A stretch of 14,418 bases of DNA from Thermoproteota archaeon (GCA_011605835.1 JAAOZJ010000101.1:1-14418), one strand, 5' to 3'; counted from the first letter of the stretch, positions 1 to 7,285 are shown. A program made the numbers and translations. Notes: a model not told the origin generated them from the sequence alone.

Positions 1-173
1 CCCTCTTCGGTAAGCCCTCCACACAGCGTTGCCCACCTCGTAGATCGTGAGGTCCAGGATCGCAAACCTGTCTCTGTGGAGCAACAAGCCTCTTTCAATT
101 TCAATATTATATTAGCAGGATATTAGCAGGTATAGGCAGACGAGTCGAGGAGGTACTTGGCGGACTGAGCCAA
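1..173 (-). pseudogene. VapC-type PIN toxin, broken and cut by the window edge
   Basis: Reading leftward from a TTG at 171-173, which follows the vapB stop by one base, the translation begins MAQSAKYLLDSSAYTC and then meets TAA at 123-125. LLDSS is the usual first catalytic-Asp motif of VapC PIN ribonucleases. After the stop the same frame gives YPANIILKLKE. The conserved continuation LHRDRFAILDLTIYEVGN, with the second acidic PIN motif, lies in another frame from about 93 down to 1 and runs off the window. The gene is therefore interrupted by a stop and a frameshift. An 11-base unit TATTAGCAGGA occurs twice in tandem (110-120, and 121-130 less its last base), which probably marks the slippage event. 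VapC normally cleaves RNA and is held by VapB; this copy should be inactive unless the damage is a sequencing error. Confidence 0.7.
110..130. repeat. 11-bp tandem duplication inside vapC
   Basis: TATTAGCAGGA at 110-120 is followed directly by TATTAGCAGG at 121-130, and a weaker third match (TATAGGCAG) follows at 131-139. The extra unit shifts the reading frame by 11 bases within the PIN-domain coding sequence. Confidence 0.8.
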
Positions 174-174
174 T

Positions 175-399
175 TTACCTCTCAAGCCTCGACTCCTTAA
201 TGATCCTTGCCCAGTCCTCTTCCCTCAAGCTCGTTGACTTCAGCGCTTCCTCTATCAACTTCTTGATCATCTCCATCTTCGCCCTTCTAATCTCCTCTTC
301 CAGCGCCTTCTCGACGACCTCCCTCAGGCTTATGCCGAGCTTCTCGGCCTCCTCCTTGAGCTCCTTGCGCACCCTCACGGAGAGGACCGTCGTAGACAA
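175..399 (-). CDS. vapB: VapB-type antitoxin
   Basis: This is a 74-residue protein. Residues 1-25 (MSTTVLSVRVRKELKEEAEK) have the short strand plus helix pattern of a ribbon-helix-helix or AbrB-like DNA-binding N-terminus. The rest is a charged amphipathic helix (VVEKALEEEIRRAKMEMI) ending in EEDWARIIKESRLER, as in crenarchaeal VapB antitoxins that wrap around VapC. The start is TTG (397-399). A TATA-like element at 431-439 lies about 35 bases upstream, implying a very short leader. The vapC remnant follows directly. VapB would bind and neutralise VapC and repress its own promoter. The frame is intact although the toxin is broken, so it may now be an orphan, or may act on other VapC proteins elsewhere in the genome. 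Confidence 0.75.
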   Translation of the reverse strand: MSTTVLSVRVRKELKEEAEKLGISLREVVEKALEEEIRRAKMEMIKKLIEEALKSTSLREEDWARIIKESRLER

Positions 400-451
400 A
401 GGGTCTCGCCCCTTCGATTACGTCCTCTCGGTATATAAGCTATTCGTAGAC
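355..451 (-). repeat. Imperfect direct repeat, copy 1 (vapB 5' end and promoter)
   Basis: About 97 bases covering the first vapB codons and the TATA region match 481-578 almost collinearly. Over the coding part (352-399 against 478-525) 37 of 48 bases are identical. The promoter part (429-451 against 556-578) differs at 4 of 23 positions. The stretch between these two parts is poorly conserved. Confidence 0.6.
431..439 (-). promoter_or_regulatory. TATA-like box for vapB
   Basis: On the minus strand this reads CTTATATAC, about 35 bases upstream of the TTG start, so transcription would begin roughly 5-10 bases before vapB. A near-copy of this element (TCATATACGG) lies upstream of the vapB remnant at about 556-565. 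Confidence 0.4.
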
Positions 452-471
452 TAAAGGTACCACGAACGCTT

Positions 472-578
472 CTATAGCTCCTTGAGCCCCTTGCACGCCC
501 TCATAGAGGGGACTACCATAGACAGAGGATGTACCACCTCATGAATGAAGTCTTTCCGTATATGAGCTCTCCGTAGAC
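472..578 (-). pseudogene. Decayed second vapB 5' fragment with its promoter
   Basis: On the minus strand, positions 525-478 translate as LSMVVPSMRACKGLKE, matching LSTTVLSVRVRKELKE of the intact vapB. The original TTG start is now CTG (523-525). An in-frame TAG follows at 472-474. No recognisable 3' portion is left before the intact vapB promoter. All 11 base differences from the intact copy over 48 positions are transitions. The TATA-like element at 556-565 is retained. This is the relic of a local duplication of the antitoxin gene, or of a neighbouring vapBC unit that lost its remainder. Confidence 0.55.
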
Positions 579-865
579 ATGAACGTCAGGGTGTCGTTGT
601 AAAGCATGAGATCAAGGTCCAAGAGGGGCTCCGCCTTCTTAGCGATCGAGGGGCATCGGAGCTGTTCCTCCCCAGCGCAAAGTTTATTGAACGGCACGCC
701 TTCGCGATCTACGAGGAATGCCCGAATGCCGTCGAGGCGATGTGTGTGGGGAAAGCGAACGGATGGATGTGGGGCTTCGCCCGTCCACCTCGAAGGCCCT
801 CCCACGATAGGGAGGGGGGAAGGGATGAAAGTTAACGCTGGACCAGAACGGCTCGCAACTGAGTG
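579..865. other. Gap without a convincing gene
   Basis: About 290 bases between the vapB relic and arlJ. Short open frames exist on both strands, but none has a good start with a ribosome-binding site. The most protein-like reading is a plus-strand stretch from about 566 that includes FLPSAKFIERHAFAIYEE (about 681-734). It lacks an in-frame start: an ATG at 577-579 is in another frame and meets a stop after MNVRVSL. It may be a relic of a gene I do not recognise. A purine-rich run at 808-831 (pyrimidine-rich on the minus strand, just past the arlJ stop) could act in termination of the archaellum operon. Confidence 0.3.
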
Positions 866-2575
866 TTAGAAAGGCGATACCAACGCCTTCATCATCTCGT
901 TTATGACGAAGGAACCAGCGTAGACGGCCGCTCCCGTGCTTATAAGGAGAATGGATAGGTAGTAGAATACAGCGTACCTCGATCCGGGGTTCGTCGAGTA
1001 GAAGGCGAGCGTGTTGGCAATGGTCATCAGTATTAAGACCACATTGGTGATGAAGGAGACGTCCACGGGAGATATGTTGAAGAATCCCAATATGTTGGCA
1101 TACTCGGAGGGCATGCTTTGAGCAAACCTCGCTATTATGCTTGAGAAGACGTTCAAGAAGCCCCCCACGAATATCAACAGAATCACGGCGATTACGTGCA
1201 TGAGGTAGAGGGTTATCTCGAAGGTCTTGAAGACCTGCAAGTAGTTCGCCCTGAGCCTCAGGAGCTCGTTGACGTGGTCCGAGAGTAAAGCGCCGGCCTC
1301 TGCTAGGTCGCCTCCTCCCTCGATTGTGTCGACGAATATGTGCGTGCCTCGCGTTACCAGCTCGCTCGAGGATTCGTCGGCGAATAGGCTCCAAGCGACC
1401 CTAGGGTCGACTCTGTTGACCAGTCTCGCGTAGATCCTCTTCAAGAGATCCTTGAGCTTCCCGAGCTCGGCTATGAGCAGTGGCTTGAGGGACTCGATCA
1501 TGTTCGGCAACACTGCCATGTGCTCTCCGTAGCTCCTTATGAATGCTGGAAAGAAGGTGTCGTACTCGGATATCCTGCCCTCATGGATCTTTACGAGTAC
1601 GGCAGCTGGAAGTAGAGCCAGTCCCGCGAATACTAAGCTTAGGGCTACGTAGTCCATGTCAAAGATCTTAAGGGAAATTATCAAGTAAGCAATTATCATT
1701 GCGAGCACGAGAGTGCCCATCAGCCCTGAGAACGATGTTAAGAGCACGAGCCGGTTCTTCCTCTTCGGCTTAGACTCGAAGAGAGGCCTTCGCGTGAAGG
1801 CGTACATCAGGACGGCCATGCCCATTAGCGCGAGGCCTATGCTCAAGGCCCCGGTGATTAAGAGATTCGAGATCCCCCCAAACAACATCCCCAAGAGCAT
1901 CAGATTGGCCATCATGAAGACTAAGGCCCCCATGACAGTCGTGTAGACCCCGAACACGACCCTGAGGACGTTTATGACCCTGTTGAAAGCCGAGAGATAC
2001 TCTGCGAAGAGCGTATTGTATTCTATTCGTAAGTACTCCTTGACGTCACCCCCCGTCGCGACTATGGCCGAGAACCTTTGGAGGAACATCTCGTCGACCT
2101 TTGAGGGGGCCTCCCTCGAAACCAGCTTGAGGGCCTCGGGCGCGCTATAGCCCCAGTTCTTTATCAAGCCCCGCAATTTCTGGAATAGCCCGGAGTACCT
2201 CCTCTTGTAGAAGGGCGCTTCTCCTATCCTAGCAAAGAGCGTGGTCAGCGGAGGGTTCCCGGTTACCAAGCACCTCATGTGGACGAGGATGAAGGCTAAG
2301 TCGTCTGAGACCGGGATTAACCCGACCCTCTTGAGGGCCCTGAAGTAGAAGAGCACTAAGAAAGTCCCAACGACGACGAAGGCTCCTAGCACGAGGTTCA
2401 GTGGGTGGGGAAGGGACGTGGTGAGGTAGTAGATGGCCAAGGAGTCTGCTACGGCCGCGGCTATCACGATCCACTTATTCGTCACCACCCCGTGGGCGAT
2501 CCTCTTAGCCATGCCGAAGTCGAGGACCTTCTCGCGTAGGGCGTCGACGGGGCGCTTTTTCTTGCCCTCGCTCAA
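866..2575 (-). CDS. arlJ: Archaellum platform membrane protein ArlJ (FlaJ)
   Basis: A 569-residue polytopic membrane protein. It is the TadC/GspF-related platform that anchors the ArlI ATPase and on which the archaellum filament is built and rotated. Hydrophobic segments lie near residues 34-51, 59-79, 204-233, 236-260, 277-302, 308-329, 455-479, 506-527 and 536-556. They separate two large basic cytoplasmic helical regions (about 90-200 and 335-450) typical of the duplicated T2SSF fold. Length and position as the last gene after arlI fit ArlJ. The start is TTG (2573-2575), exactly abutting the arlI stop. GGGGTGAG lies about 10 bases upstream inside arlI, so translation is probably coupled. 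No defects are seen. Confidence 0.93.
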   Translation of the reverse strand: MSEGKKKRPVDALREKVLDFGMAKRIAHGVVTNKWIVIAAAVADSLAIYYLTTSLPHPLNLVLGAFVVVGTFLVLFYFRALKRVGLIPVSDDLAFILVHMRCLVTGNPPLTTLFARIGEAPFYKRRYSGLFQKLRGLIKNWGYSAPEALKLVSREAPSKVDEMFLQRFSAIVATGGDVKEYLRIEYNTLFAEYLSAFNRVINVLRVVFGVYTTVMGALVFMMANLMLLGMLFGGISNLLITGALSIGLALMGMAVLMYAFTRRPLFESKPKRKNRLVLLTSFSGLMGTLVLAMIIAYLIISLKIFDMDYVALSLVFAGLALLPAAVLVKIHEGRISEYDTFFPAFIRSYGEHMAVLPNMIESLKPLLIAELGKLKDLLKRIYARLVNRVDPRVAWSLFADESSSELVTRGTHIFVDTIEGGGDLAEAGALLSDHVNELLRLRANYLQVFKTFEITLYLMHVIAVILLIFVGGFLNVFSSIIARFAQSMPSEYANILGFFNISPVDVSFITNVVLILMTIANTLAFYSTNPGSRYAVFYYLSILLISTGAAVYAGSFVINEMMKALVSPF

Positions 2576-4276
2576 TTAGAACAGCTCACCCCTCGTGAGC
2601 TTCTTGTACGCCTCTTCGAGTCCGAGCTCGTGAGCCTTGACGACGGCCTTGAAGACGTCGTAGTAGTCGAGCACGTTCTTGTCGACCAAGAGCCTCAAGT
2701 ACTTCGCCCTCAGCTCGAGCTCCTCGTATATCAACTTCATGTCCTTCCTAGATATGCCCCTCATGACCGCGATCTTCTCTTCGAGGAGGTAACTAGCTCC
2801 TCTCCCGGCGAACCTGAAGACGTCCCTCGTCGGGTCCCAAAGAAACACAGGTATGGCCACTATGGAGTCCGTGCGCGGGTCGTAGCCTACTATCTCGTTG
2901 ATGGAGATCATCCTTCGGACGAGCAGTCCTCGCTTGTCATATACCGAGGACTGGAACCAAGCTATGTTAAGGGCGTCTAAGTTGGTCTTCGGGACACTTA
3001 TGGGCGGGTTCGTGAGCCTCTGGAGGAGCCTCTCGAGGTTCGCTGCGTGGAACGTCGAGAGGACTGGGTGCCCCGTTTGTATCGCTTGGAAGGCTATGTT
3101 TCCCTCAGCCCCCCTTATCTCCCCGACTATGATGTAGTTCGGGCGCTGGCGGAGCGCCGCCTTGAGCAGGTCAAACATCATCACACTGCTCTCGGGCTTG
3201 CCCGTGTCCCTCGTGAGCTCCCTCACCCAGTTCTTGTGAGGAAGCGTCACCTCCGCCGTGTCCTCGATTGAGACTATCTTATAGTTGGGGCGTATGAAAA
3301 CTGCCAAGGCGTTCAGGGTCGTGGTCTTGCCACTCGCGGTCTCCCCGCATATGAAGGCGCTCATCCCCTCCGACAACATCATCCACATGTATGCGGCGAC
3401 GTACTCGTCGAAGGTGCTCCACTTGATCAATTGCGTAACGCTGAGAGGCGTCTTGGCGACCTTTCGTATCGTGAAGTTGCTTCCGAAGAGGCTGACGTCC
3501 GTGCCGTAGACTATGTTCAGCCTGCTTCCATCGGGTAAAGTGGCGTCGACGACCGGGCGTGCCCTGGAGATCGGCTTGCCTATCTTCTCCCCGAGCTTGA
3601 TTATATACTCGTCAAGCTCCTCCTCGCTGGCAAACCCGACGTTCGACTCGAGGGAGCCGAAGATCTTGTGCACTACGTAGATGTTGCCGATCCCCTTGGC
3701 GCTTATGTCCTCGAGGTACGGGTCCCTCAAGAAGGGCTCGATGACGCCCACTCCTATCTTGTCCCTTATCAAGTGGTACTTGACGTGCTCCACGTCCTCC
3801 TTGTTTACGGGGACCCTTGGGAGCCCGGGCTTGATGGAGTTGTACTTGACTGGCTTGTCTCTGACGTCGAGTATTTCCTCGAGGAGCTCGAGGAGGATCT
3901 TCTTCCTCTCCTCTGCAGACTCCATTGCGTACTCGGGCTTGATCTTGAGGGCCAACGCCTCCTCGATAGCTTTGAAGAGGTTCGAGGGGGGCCTCGGCGG
4001 CTCGACGACTATGTACTGGTTGAAGCCAGCCGCCGTCTTGACGAGGTTGGTCACATGTACGAATATCCCGCCGCCAACCGGGTAGACGACGTTTATCTTT
4101 GACCACATCTTCATGTCCCCGCTGAGCCTCTCGACCATCATTGGCTCTTCTCCATGCTTTTGCTTGAAAGACTCTAAGTAGGAGACCAAGTAGCTCGGCC
4201 TCTCGCCGAAGTCCGGCTCCTTGACCTCCTTCGCTCGCCTCCTCCTCAAGAGATTCGAGATCGCTAGGCTCGGCAT
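2576..4276 (-). CDS. arlI: Archaellum motor ATPase ArlI (FlaI)
   Basis: A 566-residue type II/IV secretion superfamily ATPase that powers both assembly and rotation of the archaellum. With the start at ATG 4274-4276, Walker A GETASGKT is at residues 311-318, the Asp box SIEDTAEV at 336-343, Walker B IIVGEIRG at 382-389 and the His box GHPVLSTFHA at 402-411. The N-terminal 200 residues match the family-specific domain that precedes the catalytic core. I prefer this ATG to a TTG at 4313-4315 because the ATG has GAGGTGGTGG directly upstream, 10 bases after the arlH stop, and the alternative lies inside arlH. The next gene, arlJ, starts with no gap. All catalytic motifs are intact. Confidence 0.96.
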   Translation of the reverse strand: MPSLAISNLLRRRRAKEVKEPDFGERPSYLVSYLESFKQKHGEEPMMVERLSGDMKMWSKINVVYPVGGGIFVHVTNLVKTAAGFNQYIVVEPPRPPSNLFKAIEEALALKIKPEYAMESAEERKKILLELLEEILDVRDKPVKYNSIKPGLPRVPVNKEDVEHVKYHLIRDKIGVGVIEPFLRDPYLEDISAKGIGNIYVVHKIFGSLESNVGFASEEELDEYIIKLGEKIGKPISRARPVVDATLPDGSRLNIVYGTDVSLFGSNFTIRKVAKTPLSVTQLIKWSTFDEYVAAYMWMMLSEGMSAFICGETASGKTTTLNALAVFIRPNYKIVSIEDTAEVTLPHKNWVRELTRDTGKPESSVMMFDLLKAALRQRPNYIIVGEIRGAEGNIAFQAIQTGHPVLSTFHAANLERLLQRLTNPPISVPKTNLDALNIAWFQSSVYDKRGLLVRRMISINEIVGYDPRTDSIVAIPVFLWDPTRDVFRFAGRGASYLLEEKIAVMRGISRKDMKLIYEELELRAKYLRLLVDKNVLDYYDVFKAVVKAHELGLEEAYKKLTRGELF

Positions 4277-4286
4277 GCCACCACCT

Positions 4287-4997
4287 CTATATCTTCGCCA
4301 AAGCCATTGGGACAAGCTTTATCCCGAAAGCTGGGTCGACGTCGAACGTGATCATGTTCTCGAAGACCGCGGGGGCTCCCTTGAGCTTTATTATGTTCAT
4401 GACCTTCAGTTGCCTGCCGCCCATCTCTGCGTTCTTGAGCTCTATGTAGCCGTCTGCCATGGCCTTCAGTCCCGAGTGGAGGGTTTCGGCGACATCGCCT
4501 GTGTGCAGCGTCAGGAAGATCATCTTGCCCTTGTCGACGAGCCTCTTGGCGACTGTGAGGAAGTTCGCCACGTCCTCGCTCTTGGAGCCCTTTATCAGCA
4601 CGCTGAAGGAGTCTATCACGTAGACGTCGTACCTGTCCATAGCCGAGACCATGTGATTGAGGGTTAGGATCAGGAGGGAGCTACTGGTGGAGGGGGTCCA
4701 CTTGACCCTCGGTATCTGTGTTGAGTAGACAGTCAGCTGGCCCCGCAGGTACACATCCAGCACGTCGAATCCCACGTTGATCATCTCCCTCACGTAGCCC
4801 ACTGTCGTAGTCTCCGTAGTCACCACTATAACCCTCAAGCCGCTCTTCAGGGCGCCGTATATGAACTGCTGGACCAGTACCGACTTCCCGGCTCCGTGCC
4901 CTCCCTCCACGACCATTAGGGCCGGGAAAGGCAGCCCACCGCCCAGCTTAGTGTCCAGCTCCTCGTTCCCCGTGCTTATGACACTAACCTTAAGCAT
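4287..4997 (-). CDS. arlH: Archaellum ATP-binding protein ArlH (FlaH)
   Basis: A 236-residue KaiC/RecA-like protein. ArlH is an ATP-binding regulator that docks on ArlI and sits inside the ArlX ring in crenarchaea. Walker A GGHGAGKS is at residues 32-39. The Walker B strand YDVYVIDSF places Asp at 129 with Ser, not Glu, after it, as expected of ArlH, which binds ATP but hydrolyses it poorly. The N-terminal GNEELDTKLGGGLPFPALM is a clear KaiC-type signature. The ATG (4995-4997) overlaps the arlF stop by 8 bases (ATGCTTAA), indicating translational coupling. arlI follows after 10 bases. Confidence 0.95.
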   Translation of the reverse strand: MLKVSVISTGNEELDTKLGGGLPFPALMVVEGGHGAGKSVLVQQFIYGALKSGLRVIVVTTETTTVGYVREMINVGFDVLDVYLRGQLTVYSTQIPRVKWTPSTSSSLLILTLNHMVSAMDRYDVYVIDSFSVLIKGSKSEDVANFLTVAKRLVDKGKMIFLTLHTGDVAETLHSGLKAMADGYIELKNAEMGGRQLKVMNIIKLKGAPAVFENMITFDVDPAFGIKLVPMALAKI

Positions 4998-5514
4998 TGA
5001 CCGCCACCCACTTAGAGTCCCTAGACCCGTAGTGCGTCGTGAAGACGATCTTCAAGGGCTTGGCGGCGTCTAGGTCCCCTACAGTTGCGTTAGCCCTTAT
5101 CAAGCCAGCCTCATTGGTATCTATGAGGGGATGTTCTGTAAAGCTGACACCATAGCTCTCGATGAGGAAGACTTTCTCGACAGTCCAGTTAGAGCCGTAG
5201 GAGAGCCTGAGGGACTTGAGGGATCCGCTCAAGGAGAAGTACTCGATTATCAGGTCGCAGGCCTCGAACTTGTATATGGGGTAGGGCCCGCCGTTCAGGA
5301 CCGTGAGGTTGACCTCGAGCGACTCACCCGAGCAGCTCGCATTGACCTGCTGAATAGTTATCCTGCTCGACCTCTTGTAGGAGCTCTCGTAGCTCTCTCT
5401 TATGCTATTCACGGCCATCGACATCGACGTGCCTATGACTCCGACGATCGATAGAGTGGCTATTATGAGGAGGACAATTGCCGCGAGGCCCGGCACGAGG
5501 ACCTCGGAGGGCAT
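4990..5514 (-). CDS. arlF: Archaellum stator protein ArlF (FlaF)
   Basis: A 174-residue protein with one N-terminal membrane helix (about residues 8-31, VPGLAAIVLLIIATLSIVGV) followed by a beta-rich domain outside the membrane. ArlF proteins bind the S-layer and, with ArlG, form the stator of the archaellum motor. The position between arlG and arlH matches the crenarchaeal order. Two cysteines, in NASCSG and FEACDL, could form a disulfide in the external domain, and NAS, NLT, NWT and NAT sequons suggest N-glycosylation. The ATG start (5512-5514) lies 10 bases after the arlG stop with GGGGT between. The assignment rests mainly on context and architecture because ArlF sequences diverge strongly. 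Confidence 0.85.
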   Translation of the reverse strand: MPSEVLVPGLAAIVLLIIATLSIVGVIGTSMSMAVNSIRESYESSYKRSSRITIQQVNASCSGESLEVNLTVLNGGPYPIYKFEACDLIIEYFSLSGSLKSLRLSYGSNWTVEKVFLIESYGVSFTEHPLIDTNEAGLIRANATVGDLDAAKPLKIVFTTHYGSRDSKWVAVNA

Positions 5515-5524
5515 GGGCTACCCC

Positions 5525-5992
5525 TCATCCGACGGTGCAGGTCGTCGAGTAGCCGTTGGACAGTACCAACTTCACTTCGAGGGGCGGGGTGTAGGTGCCC
5601 GAGAGGGCTAGCTCAAAGAGGACCGTCTCGCCCTTCTCGAAGACCCCCGGCTGGGACCCGTACTCCTTCACAGTAACGTTGCCTAACCTCGTGGAGAGGT
5701 AAAAGGTCCTCCCGTTATAGTCAGTCACTATGAAGTCCACGTTGCCCAGGTCGCTGTACGCCACGTCCCCCGTGTTCTTCGCGTAGACGTAGACGGTGTT
5801 CGTCTGCTTGTCAAGCGACGCGTGGACTATCGCCACGCTCAGCCTGTAGAGATCGGACCTGGTCTTCATACTAATGGATATGGAGTTCAGGGTGCTGTTG
5901 AGCTGGCCTATGACGACGGTCACGAATAGAGTGGCCATTAGGATGGCGGCTATCGTCAGTACCGCGTGGGTTATCGTCGTCGACTCTCCCAT
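5525..5992 (-). CDS. arlG: Archaellum stator protein ArlG (FlaG)
   Basis: A 155-residue protein. The N-terminus GESTTITHAVLTIAAILM is the characteristic ArlG start and is followed by a membrane helix ending near residue 29. A compact beta domain follows with TVYVYAKNTGDVAY, the strand typical of ArlF/ArlG archaellin-like folds. ArlG forms filaments capped by ArlF that fix the motor to the S-layer. The ATG start (5990-5992) has GGGGTG about 11 bases upstream. The gap to the upstream coiled-coil gene is 34 bases and arlF follows after 10. No cleavable prepilin site is evident, as usual for ArlG. Confidence 0.88.
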   Translation of the reverse strand: MGESTTITHAVLTIAAILMATLFVTVVIGQLNSTLNSISISMKTRSDLYRLSVAIVHASLDKQTNTVYVYAKNTGDVAYSDLGNVDFIVTDYNGRTFYLSTRLGNVTVKEYGSQPGVFEKGETVLFELALSGTYTPPLEVKLVLSNGYSTTCTVG

Positions 5993-6026
5993 CTATCGAA
6001 GGCACCCCGCGTGGATCCATGAGTTC

Positions 6027-6956
6027 TCAGCCCTGCTCCCCAGCGCTCGCTCCGCCAACTCCCTCGGCCACCCGGCCTGGCCTCTTAGCCCTCCTCATCG
6101 ACGAGAGGGTGCTGAGGACGGTCCTCACGACCTCCTCCTCGATGGACTCCTCCTTCAGCCCGATCCCCTTCAACAACACGTACATCAGCATCGTGCTCTC
6201 CTCCGGCGTTATGTCCTCCTTCAGCGACTGCTCAGCGATGTTAATGGTGGTCCTGAGGACCTCGGCCTCCTCCTTCGACAGGACCCTCAGCCGCTCCGCC
6301 AGCTCCAGCATCCTCTCCACGCTCGACCTCGGGTAGATCTTCAGCAACTCGTAAGCGGTTCTGAGCAAGGAGATGGCTTGCTTCAGGCTAACTCCAGCCA
6401 GCACGGACCTCTCCTCCTTAACGACCTTGCTAGCCTCCCCCAAGACACTCGCGAGCTCCTCGAGCCCCCTAGTCGAGGGCCTAGCGACCTCCTCGAGGGC
6501 TTGCGGCGCCCTAGCTCGGGCCTCCGCCGGAGGGGCCTCGGCCCGCTCCTCCGCAGCCGTGGCCACTGCTGAAGGAGTTGCGGCGGGTGCGGCTACGGGG
6601 GCTGGGGCCACTGGGACAAGCTGGGCCCTCTGAGCCCGCTCCGCCTCCTCCTTGGGCTTGTAGTAGCTGTAGGGCCCCGTGAGGTCCGCCAGCATGGCCT
6701 TTATCTCGGCCAGCGCGCTCTTCAGCTCCGACGTCGTGGCCTTCAGCTCCTTAAGCTCCTTGACCACGTCGATCTCCTGGGACACCCTCACCTCGCCCCC
6801 CAAGGCCTTGGGCTCGCGGAGCTCGGCCTCGTAGACGATCGCCTTCCTGACGAAGCGCGAGAGGATCCTCTTAGCGAAGAGCCTGCAGAACCAGCAATCG
6901 CAGGGCCACAGCCTGTCGAGGACGAGTTGGACGTCGTTGGGCTCGACGTCACGCAC
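6027..6956 (-). CDS. Soluble coiled-coil archaellum protein in the ArlX position
   Basis: A 309-residue protein with no membrane segment. Residues 17-26 contain three cysteines in WPCDCWFCRL (C19, C21, C24), followed by a basic amphipathic stretch (27-40). Residues 60-92 are a strong coiled coil (EIDVVKELKELKATTSELKS). Residues about 93-155 are an Ala/Pro-rich linker. Residues about 155-295 are helical and acidic. Crenarchaeal ArlX has an N-terminal membrane helix and a cytoplasmic coiled-coil part that forms a ring around ArlH/ArlI. This protein has the cytoplasmic part only, and the gene just upstream supplies membrane helices. The GTG start (6954-6956) overlaps that gene by 8 bases. I infer an ArlX-like scaffold role from position and architecture; it could instead resemble euryarchaeal ArlC/D/E. 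Confidence 0.7.
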   Translation of the reverse strand: MRDVEPNDVQLVLDRLWPCDCWFCRLFAKRILSRFVRKAIVYEAELREPKALGGEVRVSQEIDVVKELKELKATTSELKSALAEIKAMLADLTGPYSYYKPKEEAERAQRAQLVPVAPAPVAAPAATPSAVATAAEERAEAPPAEARARAPQALEEVARPSTRGLEELASVLGEASKVVKEERSVLAGVSLKQAISLLRTAYELLKIYPRSSVERMLELAERLRVLSKEEAEVLRTTINIAEQSLKEDITPEESTMLMYVLLKGIGLKEESIEEEVVRTVLSTLSSMRRAKRPGRVAEGVGGASAGEQG

Positions 6957-7227
6957 ATGCCTTCAGCCCCCTCTTGGCGAAGTACTTCGAGTCCATCAAG
7001 ATGAAGGCCGAGTCCAAGAATACGTGAAAGGCGTACGCCCCCACGTAGACGACGAAAGAGGCTATAGCCATAACTATGGCCAGCCCGATCCAATTCGGCA
7101 TGGCCACCAAAATGGCCTTAGCCACGAACATGAAGCAAGCTATGAGGCTTGCGAGCAAGCACGATGAGCATACGAGCACGACCTTCAAGCCCCTCTTCAG
7201 CTCCTCGAGCTTCAGGCGAACGACCAT
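6949..7227 (-). CDS. Small two-helix membrane protein of the archaellum operon
   Basis: I do not recognise the family. From the ATG at 7225-7227 it is 92 residues: a charged start (MVVRLKLEELKRGLK), then two long hydrophobic stretches (about residues 15-42 with CSSCLLASLIACF, and about 46-72 with IGLAIVMAIASFVVYVG). It ends in a short charged tail (MDSKYFAKRGLKACA). GGTGGT lies 4 bases before this ATG; a GTG at 7243-7245 would add six residues. It overlaps the next gene by 8 bases (GTGCGTGA), so the two are probably co-translated and may work as one unit. In crenarchaeal clusters this place belongs to the membrane part of ArlX, and I infer that it anchors the coiled-coil partner. Confidence 0.7.
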   Translation of the reverse strand: MVVRLKLEELKRGLKVVLVCSSCLLASLIACFMFVAKAILVAMPNWIGLAIVMAIASFVVYVGAYAFHVFLDSAFILMDSKYFAKRGLKACA

Positions 7228-7250
7228 AAGACCACCACACAACACATCAC

Positions 7251-7260
7251 AAGAAAAAGA
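7251..7260 (-). terminator. T-rich termination tract after arlB
   Basis: On the minus strand TCTTTTTCTT follows CCTCCACCCC, about 25 bases after the arlB stop and before the accessory genes. T-runs are typical intrinsic archaeal terminators. Partial termination here would give much archaellin mRNA and less motor mRNA. Confidence 0.5.
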
Positions 7261-7285
7261 GGGGTGGAGGTTTCTTATCTAGCTT

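Noticed and set aside
684..1394. Long minus-strand open frame of 236 codons
   Set aside because: It overlaps arlJ in another frame, is Arg/His-rich and has no protein-like domains; it is a shadow of a GC-rich gene.
3612..4106. Open frames opposite and within arlI (both strands)
   Set aside because: They lie entirely inside arlI, whose catalytic motifs and family length are clear.
4277..4315. N-terminal extension of ArlI from TTG 4313-4315
   Set aside because: It would lie inside arlH, while ATG 4274-4276 has a strong ribosome-binding site directly upstream.
5874..6572. 232-codon plus-strand frame
   Set aside because: Antisense to the coiled-coil gene and arlG, Leu/Arg/Pro/His-rich low-complexity translation and no ribosome-binding site.
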